Position numbers and translations under genes: made by a program. From Verrucomicrobiales bacterium (GTDB lineage Bacteria; Verrucomicrobiota; Verrucomicrobiia; Verrucomicrobiales; DEV007), in the NCBI GenBank assembly GCA_002698785.1, contig PAAG01000047.1, positions 372,001 to 436,000 on the forward strand: a stretch of 64,000 bases of DNA. The letters are read 5' to 3'. Shown here in pieces: positions 56,150 through 64,000 of the stretch. Under the pieces are notes generated by a model. The model searched no databases, had not been told where the DNA came from, and saw only the letters and a list, made by a program, of their open reading frames with translations. Position 1 is the stretch's first letter, and each line of letters begins with the position of its first letter.

Positions 56150-56749
56150 TCAGCGAATAAAATCAAAAATTCCAAAAGAAGAAGGGACATGAAAATCTGG
56201 AGTTTCCGTTTCCGGGTCCACCCAGCTGATCCAATTCTCTTCGACTCCGCTCTCACTGTGAGAGAACTCTGCCCGGTAGACTCCAGTAATCATCCTTCCA
56301 TCGGCCAGACATCCTAGGTCCCGCAGCATCGATAGCGAAAATTTACCCTCCACTGAATACCCGTCTTCGTAAGTTCTTCCAGCCAGTTCCAAGTGAGGAA
56401 ATGTCCAGCTATCATCAAACTGACGATAGCTGGTAGCCAGATAGTCATAGACCCACCCCCTCGGATCCATTTCAGCACCGAAGTAGGGTTGCTCCAAGTC
56501 AGCCGAAGAAGCGAAAAACAATTCCACCCTGTCCGAACCTAACACAGCCTCATCTTGATCACTCGATGAGTTAAGCACAATATCATGATCATCCACATCG
56601 AATTGAAATTTCATCCACTCTTCATTCCAGACCGCCCGAAATTCGGTTGAGGGTGCCGGCTGGTCTTTCCAGGGGAATTGAAAGTCGGTGAGAACGTTTG
56701 AGAGAGTTAGATCCAGATGTTCGGAGAAAACGACGGAATAGTGCTTCAT
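56150..56749 (-). CDS. Carbohydrate-binding (CBM9-like) protein
   Basis: About 199 residues from ATG 56747-56749, which overlaps the HAD stop as ATGA. The pattern FRAVWNEEWMKFQFDVDDHDIV, SDRVELFFAS, WVYDYLATSYRQFDD and GYSVEGKFSLSMLR resembles the CBM9-like beta-sandwich found in PVC and Bacteroidetes proteins. There is no signal peptide, so it is probably cytoplasmic. Because it is within the glucosylglycerate operon it may bind sugar or the compatible solute (inference). A longer start at 56785 is less likely. Confidence 0.75.
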   Translation of the reverse strand: MKHYSVVFSEHLDLTLSNVLTDFQFPWKDQPAPSTEFRAVWNEEWMKFQFDVDDHDIVLNSSSDQDEAVLGSDRVELFFASSADLEQPYFGAEMDPRGWVYDYLATSYRQFDDSWTFPHLELAGRTYEDGYSVEGKFSLSMLRDLGCLADGRMITGVYRAEFSHSESGVEENWISWVDPETETPDFHVPSSFGIFDFIR

Positions 56750-57621
56750 GGATTTATACCTAGAATCGGGGGAATTTGTTTCCATTCTGTGACTACGACA
56801 TCAGCCGCGTCAATGGCCTCCTCAAGCGTAGCGTCACCGAGGCGAAGACTTCTTGCGTCTCCGGCGAACAGACCTGTTCGGAATCCAACAGCAGCAGCCG
56901 GGAGAACGTCTTTGATCAAATCGTTACCCAGGTAAAACACTTGTTCCGGAGATATGCCCAAATTCTGCAGCCGACTTGCCTCACTTTTGTAGAGTCGTTC
57001 CGAAGGCTTCCCCTCTCGGAGGTTGTAGGACATCACCGTGAGGTTTTCCTCAAATCCAATCGTTTCCAGATCTTCTCCTAACACACCCTCGCATACTGCT
57101 GTGGTGTAAAACTGCGCATTGGAGATGACTCCCATTCGAAGCCCGGCTTCTCGAATCGATTGAGCCGCCTTGATCGCTCCTGTCATTTCCCAGACAGGAT
57201 TCACCGCACATTCATAAATGAGCGCAATTTCCTCGATACTTCTCATCGAGATCGCTTCCTCAGAATGTGGCCTCAACACATCCAGCCAGACCTCGCGAAT
57301 CTCGACTTCAGGGAACTTCGTTCCATTTCTCTTTGATACATCCTGGTATCGACGGATACCAGATTCGTAGTCAGCAGCCAACTCAAGCGGATTAGCATCA
57401 GCGAAGTCTTCGCCTAGCGCCTTGATCACTTTACGCATGGCCTTCGTCGATGCCGTCTCCTGGCTGACGCTGATATCGCCAGCCGCAGAGATAATCAGAG
57501 TCCCGTAGATATCCGTAACGAATGCTTTGATCCCCGGTAAATCCGGCAAGACCGGTTCGACCTCCGTTGATTCCGGGAGGAGCTTTTTCATCACTCCCTT
57601 TACATAATCAGCAGCATCCAT
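56746..57621 (-). CDS. HAD-family hydrolase
   Basis: 291 residues with HAD motifs: FVTDIYGTL (nucleophile Asp; Tyr at D+2 as in haloacid-dehalogenase-like members), VISNAQ (motif II), EGKPSERLY (Lys, motif III) and YLGNDLIKDVLPAA (motif IV). The cap region lies at about 60-150. The usual HAD activity is phosphate hydrolysis. Next to gpgS, glucosyl-3-phosphoglycerate phosphatase is the obvious candidate role, but it is unproven. It starts 4 bp after the GT4 gene end. Confidence 0.85.
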   Translation of the reverse strand: MDAADYVKGVMKKLLPESTEVEPVLPDLPGIKAFVTDIYGTLIISAAGDISVSQETASTKAMRKVIKALGEDFADANPLELAADYESGIRRYQDVSKRNGTKFPEVEIREVWLDVLRPHSEEAISMRSIEEIALIYECAVNPVWEMTGAIKAAQSIREAGLRMGVISNAQFYTTAVCEGVLGEDLETIGFEENLTVMSYNLREGKPSERLYKSEASRLQNLGISPEQVFYLGNDLIKDVLPAAAVGFRTGLFAGDARSLRLGDATLEEAIDAADVVVTEWKQIPPILGINP

Positions 57622-57625
57622 TCAG

Positions 57626-59092
57626 TTAGTTTCGCAGTAAGTTCAACCTCTTCGGGTGCAGGAACTGCTTCAATACCTTTTTTGTCGCGAGGTGCTTCAC
57701 CTTCCCGATTTTTTCCTGAGCTACAGCGGTATACATATCGTCGAGTGCCACACCATATCTCTCCAGGTTGTAGGCACTCCTGACCGCTTCGGAACTCTCA
57801 TCGATCTCGCGTTTTGTGCTCAAGGAGAGAGGCGGAATGGCGATTTGATCCAGAAGCGATGCATCACTCTTCAGTTTGCGTAGAATCTCAATTTGAAATC
57901 CTTCGTTCAACACACCAAAATCGATTCTCTTATCCTTTATCCAGGCTTTCAGCGTTTGCTTCACCGCCCCCTTGGGCATTCCGCAATCATAAGCCAGATA
58001 ACTGCGGCGCAACATCGACTCTACTTCCGATTCCAGAGCTGCCATATCCAGCCATTCGATGGGAATATCGATTCGTTTGTACAATCCATCCAGGCGTACT
58101 CCGTTCTTTGAAAAATCCCTGGTTATCTCGGGCAGATCTCTTCCGATTACACATTTCCCGATGATCCAGGGCTCGAGAAACGCAAGACCGAAGCCCTCAC
58201 CAATACTCGTCGTGACGATGAAATCAGACCAGCCTAACAGGTCAAAAAAGTTCTGTTTTCCATCATCGGCAACTCCCAGACTCACGGGCAAATCGAGCTC
58301 GGAGATCGCATCTCTCCACATCTCGTGAGTCTCTTTCCACTCAGGATTGTCGGGGCTCAACGTGGTGGCGAAATCCACCCTGTCTCCGTAGATCAGAGCA
58401 AGCAGAAGAAGTTCTCCGATATTCTTTCGCCGAATTCCCCTTGTCGGATATAGGGCAAACAACTTGTCTTTCGAGAAAGGCCGGTCTTCAGGTTTGGTTC
58501 TCACTCGCAGCTCAGGGATCGCATTAGCAATGACATGCACGTTTTTCTCTTTCACACCGGCAGCGCGAAGAAAGTCATGGTCTCTGCAATTGATAGTCGC
58601 GTAGTGAATCTGTCGAGCCGTCGGATACAGCGTTTCTTCGAAACTGGATTCGGAATCGAAAAATGATCGCTGGCTGGTGTAATTGCTAGGTCGACCATCT
58701 TCCGCAAAGTCATGCAACTGAAGAACGATCCTTTCCCCCTCGTTTGCCAATTCCCGAATCACCGTGGGGATCATGACATTCTTTGCGAGAGTCGGATTGT
58801 GAAAATGCCAGACATCGGGCAAATCTCCAAAATGAGCCTTTGCTTCCTGCTTCAATTTCTCCGCCAGGTTTTCAGCAACAACGGAACTGCCTGTCTTCCG
58901 ATAATTTAGCGCACTGACCACCCTTACTCCCACCTGCTTCGCATCGCCGAGTGGAGGCTCTCCGGAAAGAATCAAGACCTCATGCCCGCGAGACTCCATT
59001 GCCTCTCGTGCCGCTTCGATGACCCTGGTCACTCCCCCACGTCGAAGATGGTAGTGAACGATCGCGATCTTTCTTCCCATTTTATCTACCAT
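57626..59092 (-). CDS. Glycosyltransferase family 4-like protein
   Basis: 488 residues, start ATG 59090-59092, or ATG 59080 where IAIVHYHLRRGGVTRVIE begins the GT-B fold cleanly. N-terminal domain about 5-190; C-terminal donor-sugar domain about 205-400 with PTRGIRRKNIGELLLLALI and the EGFGLAFLEPW loop (E/GFGxxxxE) that binds the nucleotide sugar. The substrate is unknown. It overlaps the end of gpgS by 11 bp, so coupled expression with that glucosyltransferase is likely. It could add a second sugar to glucosylglycerate (inference). Confidence 0.85.
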   Translation of the reverse strand: MVDKMGRKIAIVHYHLRRGGVTRVIEAAREAMESRGHEVLILSGEPPLGDAKQVGVRVVSALNYRKTGSSVVAENLAEKLKQEAKAHFGDLPDVWHFHNPTLAKNVMIPTVIRELANEGERIVLQLHDFAEDGRPSNYTSQRSFFDSESSFEETLYPTARQIHYATINCRDHDFLRAAGVKEKNVHVIANAIPELRVRTKPEDRPFSKDKLFALYPTRGIRRKNIGELLLLALIYGDRVDFATTLSPDNPEWKETHEMWRDAISELDLPVSLGVADDGKQNFFDLLGWSDFIVTTSIGEGFGLAFLEPWIIGKCVIGRDLPEITRDFSKNGVRLDGLYKRIDIPIEWLDMAALESEVESMLRRSYLAYDCGMPKGAVKQTLKAWIKDKRIDFGVLNEGFQIEILRKLKSDASLLDQIAIPPLSLSTKREIDESSEAVRSAYNLERYGVALDDMYTAVAQEKIGKVKHLATKKVLKQFLHPKRLNLLRN

Positions 59093-60068
59093 GTCTTTCT
59101 CGATACTCCGGCAAAGTAATCATCGGCGGTCTCTCCTCCTCTTCAATGCTTAAGACCCGTTGTTCGTAACGTCTGCCCTCGGCTAAAAGCTGTCGAAAAA
59201 TACCGTTCATTTCAGGCATGTCGGTAACAAGATCGTAGCCCTTCAAACGGTTCAGGAAACTCTGTAGAATGCCAAAGGCCATTTTTCCGAGGCTCGCCGT
59301 GGACTGATTCCTATGAACCCGCTTATCCAGGTCAACCTGGGCAAAGGACTGCAGGCCATATGCCTGGTAGACGTCGATCAAGTGCGATGTCTCCACACCG
59401 TATCCAATCGGAAACGGGAGTGCCTCAAGAACCTCCCGCCTTACGGCATACTCGCCGGACAAAGGCTGCATCAATGCTGTGAGTTCAGGAAAGAAGACAG
59501 AAAACAAAGGCCTGACAAGAATCTCCGTCACCCGGCCGCCACCAGATGCACGCAACTCGTTCGAAACGGCGAGCGGACGATCGTAAAACGCCTTCACATA
59601 CTGAATCTCCTGCCGATAGATCAAAGGAGCCACCAGGGCGCTCGCAAACTTGGAATGGATGTTTTTGATATCCGCATCCACGTAGCAGATGATATCCCCT
59701 TTCAATTGATAAATCGCCTTCCACAGGTTTTCTCCTTTTCCAGGTTTGAATCCGTGATTCGGCAGAATATCTGCAGAAAGATAAGTGTCTGCACCGTAAC
59801 TGGCAGCAATTTCCAGCGTGCGGTCCGTCGAGCCGGAATCAATCACAGCGATCTCGTCGAGGAGCGGGTAGCGATCCATCAACTCGCTTTTGAACACAAT
59901 GATTTCCTTCCCGATGGTATTCTCCTCATTCAGAGTAGGAATACACAGACTGATCGATACTCCTGCCTTCTCCTTGGCTCGTACCAACTCTTTCAAATCC
60001 CAGAATTCACTGTGATGAAAGGTGTTTGTGTTGAGCCACTTGGCGATCTTCTCTTCGAGATCAGACAT
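59082..60068 (-). CDS. gpgS: Glucosyl-3-phosphoglycerate synthase (GpgS-like)
   Basis: About 328 residues. A GT-A fold of the GT81/GpgS type: SLCIPTLNEENTIG, DSGSTDRTLEIAASYGA, the metal motif CYVDADIKN, and ALMQPLSGEYAVRREVLEALPF in pieces with GYGVETSHLID and QVDLDKRVHRNQS. The enzyme joins glucose from an NDP-glucose to 3-phosphoglycerate, giving the precursor of glucosylglycerate, a compatible solute. ATG 60066-60068 comes 1 bp after the peptidase-like gene; 22 further residues upstream are possible but unlikely. The HAD gene may supply the phosphatase. Confidence 0.9.
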   Translation of the reverse strand: MSDLEEKIAKWLNTNTFHHSEFWDLKELVRAKEKAGVSISLCIPTLNEENTIGKEIIVFKSELMDRYPLLDEIAVIDSGSTDRTLEIAASYGADTYLSADILPNHGFKPGKGENLWKAIYQLKGDIICYVDADIKNIHSKFASALVAPLIYRQEIQYVKAFYDRPLAVSNELRASGGGRVTEILVRPLFSVFFPELTALMQPLSGEYAVRREVLEALPFPIGYGVETSHLIDVYQAYGLQSFAQVDLDKRVHRNQSTASLGKMAFGILQSFLNRLKGYDLVTDMPEMNGIFRQLLAEGRRYEQRVLSIEEEERPPMITLPEYRERHGR

Positions 60069-60069
60069 G

Positions 60070-61242
60070 TCAGTTGGTAAAATCGGTGGTGTCCATAAAT
60101 AGCAGGACCGAAACCAACTGGGCCAGCCCGTCAAATATGGGATCCAGCTGTATCGTTTCTTCGGGCGAATGGCGATGTTGCCCTTTAGTGATGCCCAACG
60201 TCAACGCCGGAATTCCCTGATCGAGGAGCGCAGCCAACTCCGAAACACTCGGCTCCACAGTAGGCTCTATGTCCAGTGCACGCATCGCGCGCTGGGCCGT
60301 GGAAGCCAGCGGATGCCGTTTCCCCAAATTACCCGGCTGGCGGTGGGCGATCATCTCCACTGAGGCTGTTACATCCGGCTGAGAACTTACCGCTTCCACC
60401 ATGGCAGTGATCTCTCGCTCCATCCTCTTTACTTTTCCGGCTCCCGTACTTCGGATTTCAAAATGGATTCGTCCGCCTCTTGGGGGAACGTTGTAGCCAG
60501 ACCCCGCCTCCATCGTCCCGGTGCGAATAACAGTATTCGGATAGTCTCGGCGGCTCATCTCCAGCAACCGCTCCATAATCTCCGTCAAAACAGGGATCGC
60601 ACCAGCAACGGCCAGGTCCGGAGTTTCTGCGTCCTCCGGAACCGTCACCACAATTTCACCACGCGCCATTCCCAGGCTTGAATAGCTCAAGCGCCCCAGA
60701 TCAATCCCCTCGACGCATAGGGCCGAGGCCACTTCCCAATCAGAGTTTTCCAGGAAAAACCGCATTCCGCCCAGATCTCCCCGACCGAGACTCTTTGTTG
60801 TCCCGAGAAGAATAAGATCGGATTCCAGCTCGACTCCGAGACTCTCCAGCATCAGCGGCAAAGTCGCCAGCACGGCCACGCCAAGGGCATTATCCGCAAT
60901 CCCCCGGCCACTCATCTCACCCACACCAACGGAAACGGTATGATCCTCTGAATCAGCCCAGATCTTGTCGACGTGAGCTGCCACTAGGAGATTTCGTTTT
61001 CCAGATGAACCCGCGAGAACCCCTGCGACGTTTCCAGCCTCATCACGACTGATATTATTGAGCCCAAACTCGGTAAAACGATCACTCAGAAACCGAGTCA
61101 AATTCCCTTCATCCCCCGTGGGAGCAGGGATTTCGGCGGCCATAACGATGTTCGCCAGCAAGATTTCACGAATCGACCGCAGATGCTCTCGTATGGAAAG
61201 CACCTTTTCACCAGACAGCACGTTTCCCACGATGACTCCCAT
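60070..61242 (-). CDS. M20-like peptidase-fold protein with altered active site
   Basis: About 390 residues; ATG 61240-61242 is preferred because the longer frame (to 61383) adds an unrelated Cys/Phe-rich stretch. M20 features: VAAHVDKIWAD (HxD), GRGIADNALGVAVLA (bridging Asp), EGIDLG, and a late His in GQHRHSPEETI. The dimerisation domain is at about 195-300. However, the catalytic/metal Glu-Glu expected after the third strand (TVGEEGxGD type) reads TTKSLGRGD, so Glu-Glu is replaced by Ser-Leu. It may have lost hydrolysis or use different chemistry. It is first gene of the gpgS operon. Confidence 0.82.
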   Translation of the reverse strand: MGVIVGNVLSGEKVLSIREHLRSIREILLANIVMAAEIPAPTGDEGNLTRFLSDRFTEFGLNNISRDEAGNVAGVLAGSSGKRNLLVAAHVDKIWADSEDHTVSVGVGEMSGRGIADNALGVAVLATLPLMLESLGVELESDLILLGTTKSLGRGDLGGMRFFLENSDWEVASALCVEGIDLGRLSYSSLGMARGEIVVTVPEDAETPDLAVAGAIPVLTEIMERLLEMSRRDYPNTVIRTGTMEAGSGYNVPPRGGRIHFEIRSTGAGKVKRMEREITAMVEAVSSQPDVTASVEMIAHRQPGNLGKRHPLASTAQRAMRALDIEPTVEPSVSELAALLDQGIPALTLGITKGQHRHSPEETIQLDPIFDGLAQLVSVLLFMDTTDFTN

Positions 61243-61415
61243 TGGACAAAATATGCAGAACGTAGGAGGAAAGAACCCCGAAGAAAGTAGTTTTCCGCAA
61301 AAAACTTGGCTCAGATCATGCACTTTCAGCGGAAAAAGAATCTCCTGCATTTCATACTGACTCGTATTTTTCAAAACAGCCATTGTGATGTTAATTGCGG
61401 TTTCACCTGCTCCTC
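61243..61415. other. Divergent promoter region between the gpgS operon and GT4 gene
   Basis: 173 bp separating the M20-like gene (minus) and the GT4 gene (plus); promoters for both should lie here. No clear consensus sites or repeats were found by eye. Both flanking frames remain open into it, but without family resemblance. Confidence 0.3.
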
Positions 61416-62642
61416 ATGCATATTGGCTTCCTATCCACCCGATTTCATGGCACCGACGGGGTCTCTCTCGAGTCCGCGAAATGGGCAGAAGTGTTTGGTA
61501 ACCAAGGGCACCTGAACTTCTGGTTCAGCGGCTTGAGTGACCGTGAAGAGTCTATTTCCTCCGTCGTTCTTGAGGCCCATTTCGAGCATCCCAGAAATGT
61601 GGCCATCAACGAAAATTTCTGGAAAAGGGCTCACCTTGATCCAGGAGTCACCGCCGAAATCGAGTCGCTTCGGAGCTTCCTGCGATCGGAAATTCTTGAG
61701 TTCATTGAGCGCTACCAAATCGACTTTCTGGTCCCGCAAAACGCCATCACTATCCCCATGCATATTCCGCTGGGCCTGGCGATCACGGACGTTCTCAGGG
61801 AAACCGGAATCCCGGCCCTCGCTCATCACCATGATTTCTACTGGGAACGAGAGCGGTTCACTGGCTCTGCCGCGCAGCCCTACCTCGACGCGGCATTTCC
61901 CCCGTCCGGCCTTCCCAATCTCCGCCACGCCGTGATCAACACCGCCGCCCAACAGGAGCTGAAACGCCGATTTGGTCTCGATGCCATCTACGCTCCCAAC
62001 GTGATGGATTTCGACGCCCCACTTCCAGAGCCCGACGAATATGTTGTCGGAATCCGTGAAGACCTGGGATTTTCGCCCACGGACCGAATCATCCTCCAAC
62101 CAACCCGAGTCGTTCCCAGGAAAGGAATCGAACTCGCCATCGAACTCGTCGGAGCCCTCGGAGATCCTGCGAATAAGCTGGTGATTTCTCATGGTTCTGG
62201 TGATGAGGGGCATGATTATCTGGAATCGCTGGAAAAACTGGCGTCCGAGAAAGGTGTCGACCTTCGACTGATCTCGGATCGCATTGCAGACAAACGCGGA
62301 AACAACTCACAAGGCCAGAAGCTCTACACCCTCTGGGACCTTTATCCGCTGGCCGATTTCGTCACCTATCCCAGTCTCTACGAGGGATTCGGGAACGCGC
62401 TGCTGGAAGCGATCTATTTCAAAAAGCCGATTCTGGTCAATCGCTACTCTGTATATATCGACGACATCGAGCCTCACGGATTCGATTTCGTAACACTCGA
62501 CGGAGTCGTTTCTGAAGATGCCGTCGAGCAAGTCCGACGGATACTCAGCGAACCCGAGCAGTTCGCCGGTTCTACCGAAAAGAACTTCCGAATCGCACAG
62601 GGAGCATTCGGCCTGGGTCAGCTCACAGGTCTGCTTTCGTGA
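61416..62642 (+). CDS. Glycosyltransferase family 4, possible mannosylglucosylglycerate synthase
   Basis: About 408 residues from ATG 61416. GT-B fold: the N-terminus GFLSTRFHGTDGVSLESAKWAEV carries the donor-site Gly loop, and the C-terminal domain shows QPTRVVPRKGIELAIELV and PSLYEGFGNALLEAIYFKKP. This N-terminal pattern is, as I recall, shared with GT4 enzymes that mannosylate glucosylglycerate; I could not check it. Its divergence from a gpgS operon supports a compatible-solute role. A TTG at 61395 would extend it by 7 residues. It converges on the phosphoesterase gene (1-bp gap). Confidence 0.8.
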   Translation: MHIGFLSTRFHGTDGVSLESAKWAEVFGNQGHLNFWFSGLSDREESISSVVLEAHFEHPRNVAINENFWKRAHLDPGVTAEIESLRSFLRSEILEFIERYQIDFLVPQNAITIPMHIPLGLAITDVLRETGIPALAHHHDFYWERERFTGSAAQPYLDAAFPPSGLPNLRHAVINTAAQQELKRRFGLDAIYAPNVMDFDAPLPEPDEYVVGIREDLGFSPTDRIILQPTRVVPRKGIELAIELVGALGDPANKLVISHGSGDEGHDYLESLEKLASEKGVDLRLISDRIADKRGNNSQGQKLYTLWDLYPLADFVTYPSLYEGFGNALLEAIYFKKPILVNRYSVYIDDIEPHGFDFVTLDGVVSEDAVEQVRRILSEPEQFAGSTEKNFRIAQGAFGLGQLTGLLS

Positions 62643-62643
62643 G

Positions 62644-63138
62644 TTACCCCAGCAGGATGTGAGAAAAAGTCCCCTCTCCCGCATCATATACCCCAAACGA
62701 AGGCTCGCCAAAACGTCCCATGATTTCTCCGGGATTCGCCCAGACCGTTTTCCCCATCTGATGCACATACTTCTGATGGTCGTGACCACTGAAGACCGCA
62801 TCAAACGCTCTCGACTCCGCGATTCTTTTGGAGATGTCAGGATAGTGATTGATCGCAATTTTCTTCTCTCCAAGATCCAGTTCCGCATATTGACCATGCA
62901 AAGTCACGTGATCGAAACCTGATGCGATTTGGCTCAACAGAAATGGATCCCCATCATTGTTTCCGAAAACGGCATGTATCGGCCCAGAAAATCCCTCCGC
63001 TATCTGTTTCAAAGTAAACGGCGCACAAAAATCGCCAAGGAAGAGAAGAACTTCACATTCCAACTCGGAGACTTGCTTCAAGGCTTTCTCCAGATTCCAG
63101 ATGTTGTCGTGACTGTCGGAAAGAACGGCGATCTTCAT
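62644..63138 (-). CDS. YfcE/MJ0936-type metallophosphoesterase
   Basis: 164 residues with complete calcineurin-like motifs: AVLSDSHDN (about 4-12), LFLGDF (about 33-38), VFGNNDGD (about 56-63), INHYPD (about 95-100) and FSGHDHQKY (about 115-123), giving the dinuclear metal site. These proteins are phosphodiesterases, with cyclic or artificial substrates in vitro. The biological target is unknown. The start ATG 63136-63138 lies 32 bp from the nearby palindrome. Confidence 0.92.
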   Translation of the reverse strand: MKIAVLSDSHDNIWNLEKALKQVSELECEVLLFLGDFCAPFTLKQIAEGFSGPIHAVFGNNDGDPFLLSQIASGFDHVTLHGQYAELDLGEKKIAINHYPDISKRIAESRAFDAVFSGHDHQKYVHQMGKTVWANPGEIMGRFGEPSFGVYDAGEGTFSHILLG

Positions 63139-63170
63139 GATTCAAAATGGCCCAGATAGAGGCGTTTGGC

Positions 63171-63213
63171 AAAATGATGGGAAATGATGGCGTTTTCCGT
63201 TTCCCATCATTTT
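63171..63213. repeat. Perfect 14-bp inverted repeat
   Basis: AAAATGATGGGAAA (63171-63184) and its exact complement TTTCCCATCATTTT (63200-63213) flank a 15-nt loop. The left arm is followed by a second copy of AAATGATGG (63182-63190), making an internal direct repeat. It sits 32 bp upstream of the phosphoesterase ATG and 146 bp after the AbiEii-like gene end, so it may be a terminator of the latter or an operator of the former. On the minus strand a four-T run ends the stem. Confidence 0.55.
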
Positions 63214-63359
63214 CCCGATAACATGTTGTTCACCAGTGATATAAAATGTTTTCGAGGTCATCATTCTGTGTTTTACCACTCATCTTTGACAATCCAGACG
63301 AGCACCCCAGAATCCTAACAAAACGCTTTAAAGATGTCGAGACAGAAGATTTTATCGGA

Positions 63360-64000
63360 TCAATCATTCTGCCTGCGGAAACGATCTTCAGCCGTGGATA
63401 CACGCCAGCTTTGAATGGCAGTTTTCAATCCTTCCTTCACCTCATCAAGAGTCGGCAAGCCATCGCCTAGCGATTCGTATCCCGGATCGGAGACACCAAT
63501 CTTCCCCGAAAGTATTCGGTCCAATCCGATATCGAGCTCAAGCCTCGCCCCCAATGATAGGTAGCAGGAGGCATAGTCTTCGATGGTGAATCCGTGATCC
63601 CGAATCAGCATATACAGGTCAAGCCAGTCCCTCGACGTGGACCGGCTTGAAGTGACCAAGGCTTTCGACTGGAACAGAAATTCCAATTTCGGAACAACAA
63701 TCTTTTCGCTACCGGAAGGCTGCAACAACCGGTCCAAAAGCCCTGATGCGGTGAAAAAGCTGAGCCTGACACTGTCGCCACCAACCGAAGCAATGAAGTC
63801 CTGCTGATAATCGTGAAGTTCCATTCCCGCGATCAGGAACTCTTCGTACGATTCCTGTGAGTCGTTGCGCTCCAGCTTCCAGCCTTCCGACTGCAACGCA
63901 TTCCGCAAAGCTTTCACCCGCTCATTCGGTAACTTCAACCCTGGCCACGCGAGATCTAGGTCTTCGCTTCTCCGATGTTGAATAGACAGACTCAGCGCCG
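63360..64000 (-). CDS. AbiEii-type nucleotidyltransferase, 5' end beyond window
   Basis: The open frame continues past the first candidate start (TTG 63938) to the right edge. In the last 62 bases it reads ALSLSIQHRRSEDLDLAW, which matches the nucleotidyltransferase signature of AbiEii/AbiGii toxins (GGTALSLxxxHRxSxDLDL). So the gene is 5'-truncated, not a 192-residue protein. Further support is DYQQDFI, the PKLEFLFQSKALVTSSR segment and SRDWLDLYMLI, as in this family. AbiEii proteins nucleotidylate tRNA and are partnered with an AbiEi antitoxin, which would lie outside the window. Whether this is an active toxin or a housekeeping member is unknown. Confidence 0.78.
   Translation of the reverse strand, partial: ALSLSIQHRRSEDLDLAWPGLKLPNERVKALRNALQSEGWKLERNDSQESYEEFLIAGMELHDYQQDFIASVGGDSVRLSFFTASGLLDRLLQPSGSEKIVVPKLEFLFQSKALVTSSRSTSRDWLDLYMLIRDHGFTIEDYASCYLSLGARLELDIGLDRILSGKIGVSDPGYESLGDGLPTLDEVKEGLKTAIQSWRVSTAEDRFRRQND

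Noticed and set aside
63246-63470. 74-codon plus-strand frame near the right end
   Set aside because: Mostly antisense to the AbiEii-like gene and its 3' region, with no recognised family.
1-64000. tRNA, rRNA, CRISPR, insertion sequence or prophage
   Set aside because: No T-loop/anticodon arrangement, regularly spaced repeat array, transposase or phage structural gene was seen; a tRNAscan or CRISPR search could still overturn this.

Overview
The window looks like chromosomal DNA of a Verrucomicrobiota bacterium or a close PVC relative. The evidence is the gene mix: a DUF1552/DUF1592 pair, two other secreted cytochrome-c proteins with PVC-style CxxCH domains, SHD1-like secreted proteins, and a MoxR-DUF58-BatA-type operon ending in a terpene-cyclase-like toroid protein. 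Genes are tightly packed. No intergenic gap exceeds 300 bp, and I saw no tRNA, rRNA, insertion sequence, prophage or CRISPR array. Several starts are GTG or TTG. Clear Shine-Dalgarno sequences are scarce, and many starts follow C/T-rich tracts instead.

Layout. 1-1.4 kb (minus strand): a NADAR-family gene cut by the window edge, and a membrane-anchored coiled-coil protein. 1.6-6.5 kb (plus): infA with a basic tail, the hscB-hscA co-chaperone pair, and a membrane-anchored toroid protein. 7.2-11.3 kb: a cupin gene, ribBA, ribH, a D-2-hydroxyacid dehydrogenase and a mannonate dehydratase-like gene. 11.3-23.8 kb: a giant AsmA-like protein with an acidic N-terminus, an SMP-30 lactonase, a PVC cytochrome with HEAT repeats, prfC, mtfA, an SDR and a small cytochrome. 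24-25.9 kb: an ECF sigma factor overlapping a membrane-protein gene, and DUF817.

26-29.8 kb: a three-gene operon encoding a solute-binding/VWA lipoprotein, a membrane-tethered solute-binding paralogue and a membrane coiled-coil protein, with no transporter genes and with helically phased repeats upstream. This is the best candidate here for an undescribed system. 29.8-36.4 kb: a thioredoxin/MsrA-like protein, a PPOX-like protein, a macro-domain protein, and the DUF1552/DUF1592 pair. 36.7-54.5 kb: nine co-directional genes (moxR, DUF58, two very large VWA membrane proteins, a DUF4175-like coiled-coil protein, a toroid protein, lipB, an FHA-cyclase and a Ser/Thr kinase). 54.5-61.2 kb (minus): a seven-gene operon built around a GpgS-like glucosyl-3-phosphoglycerate synthase, with an M20-like protein that lacks the usual Glu-Glu pair. 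A divergent GT4 glycosyltransferase at 61.4 kb probably belongs to the same compatible-solute pathway. The window ends with a phosphoesterase, a perfect 14-bp inverted repeat and a truncated AbiEii-type nucleotidyltransferase.

All functions are inferred by reading translated sequence and motifs by eye. No database search was run, and domain borders are approximate.
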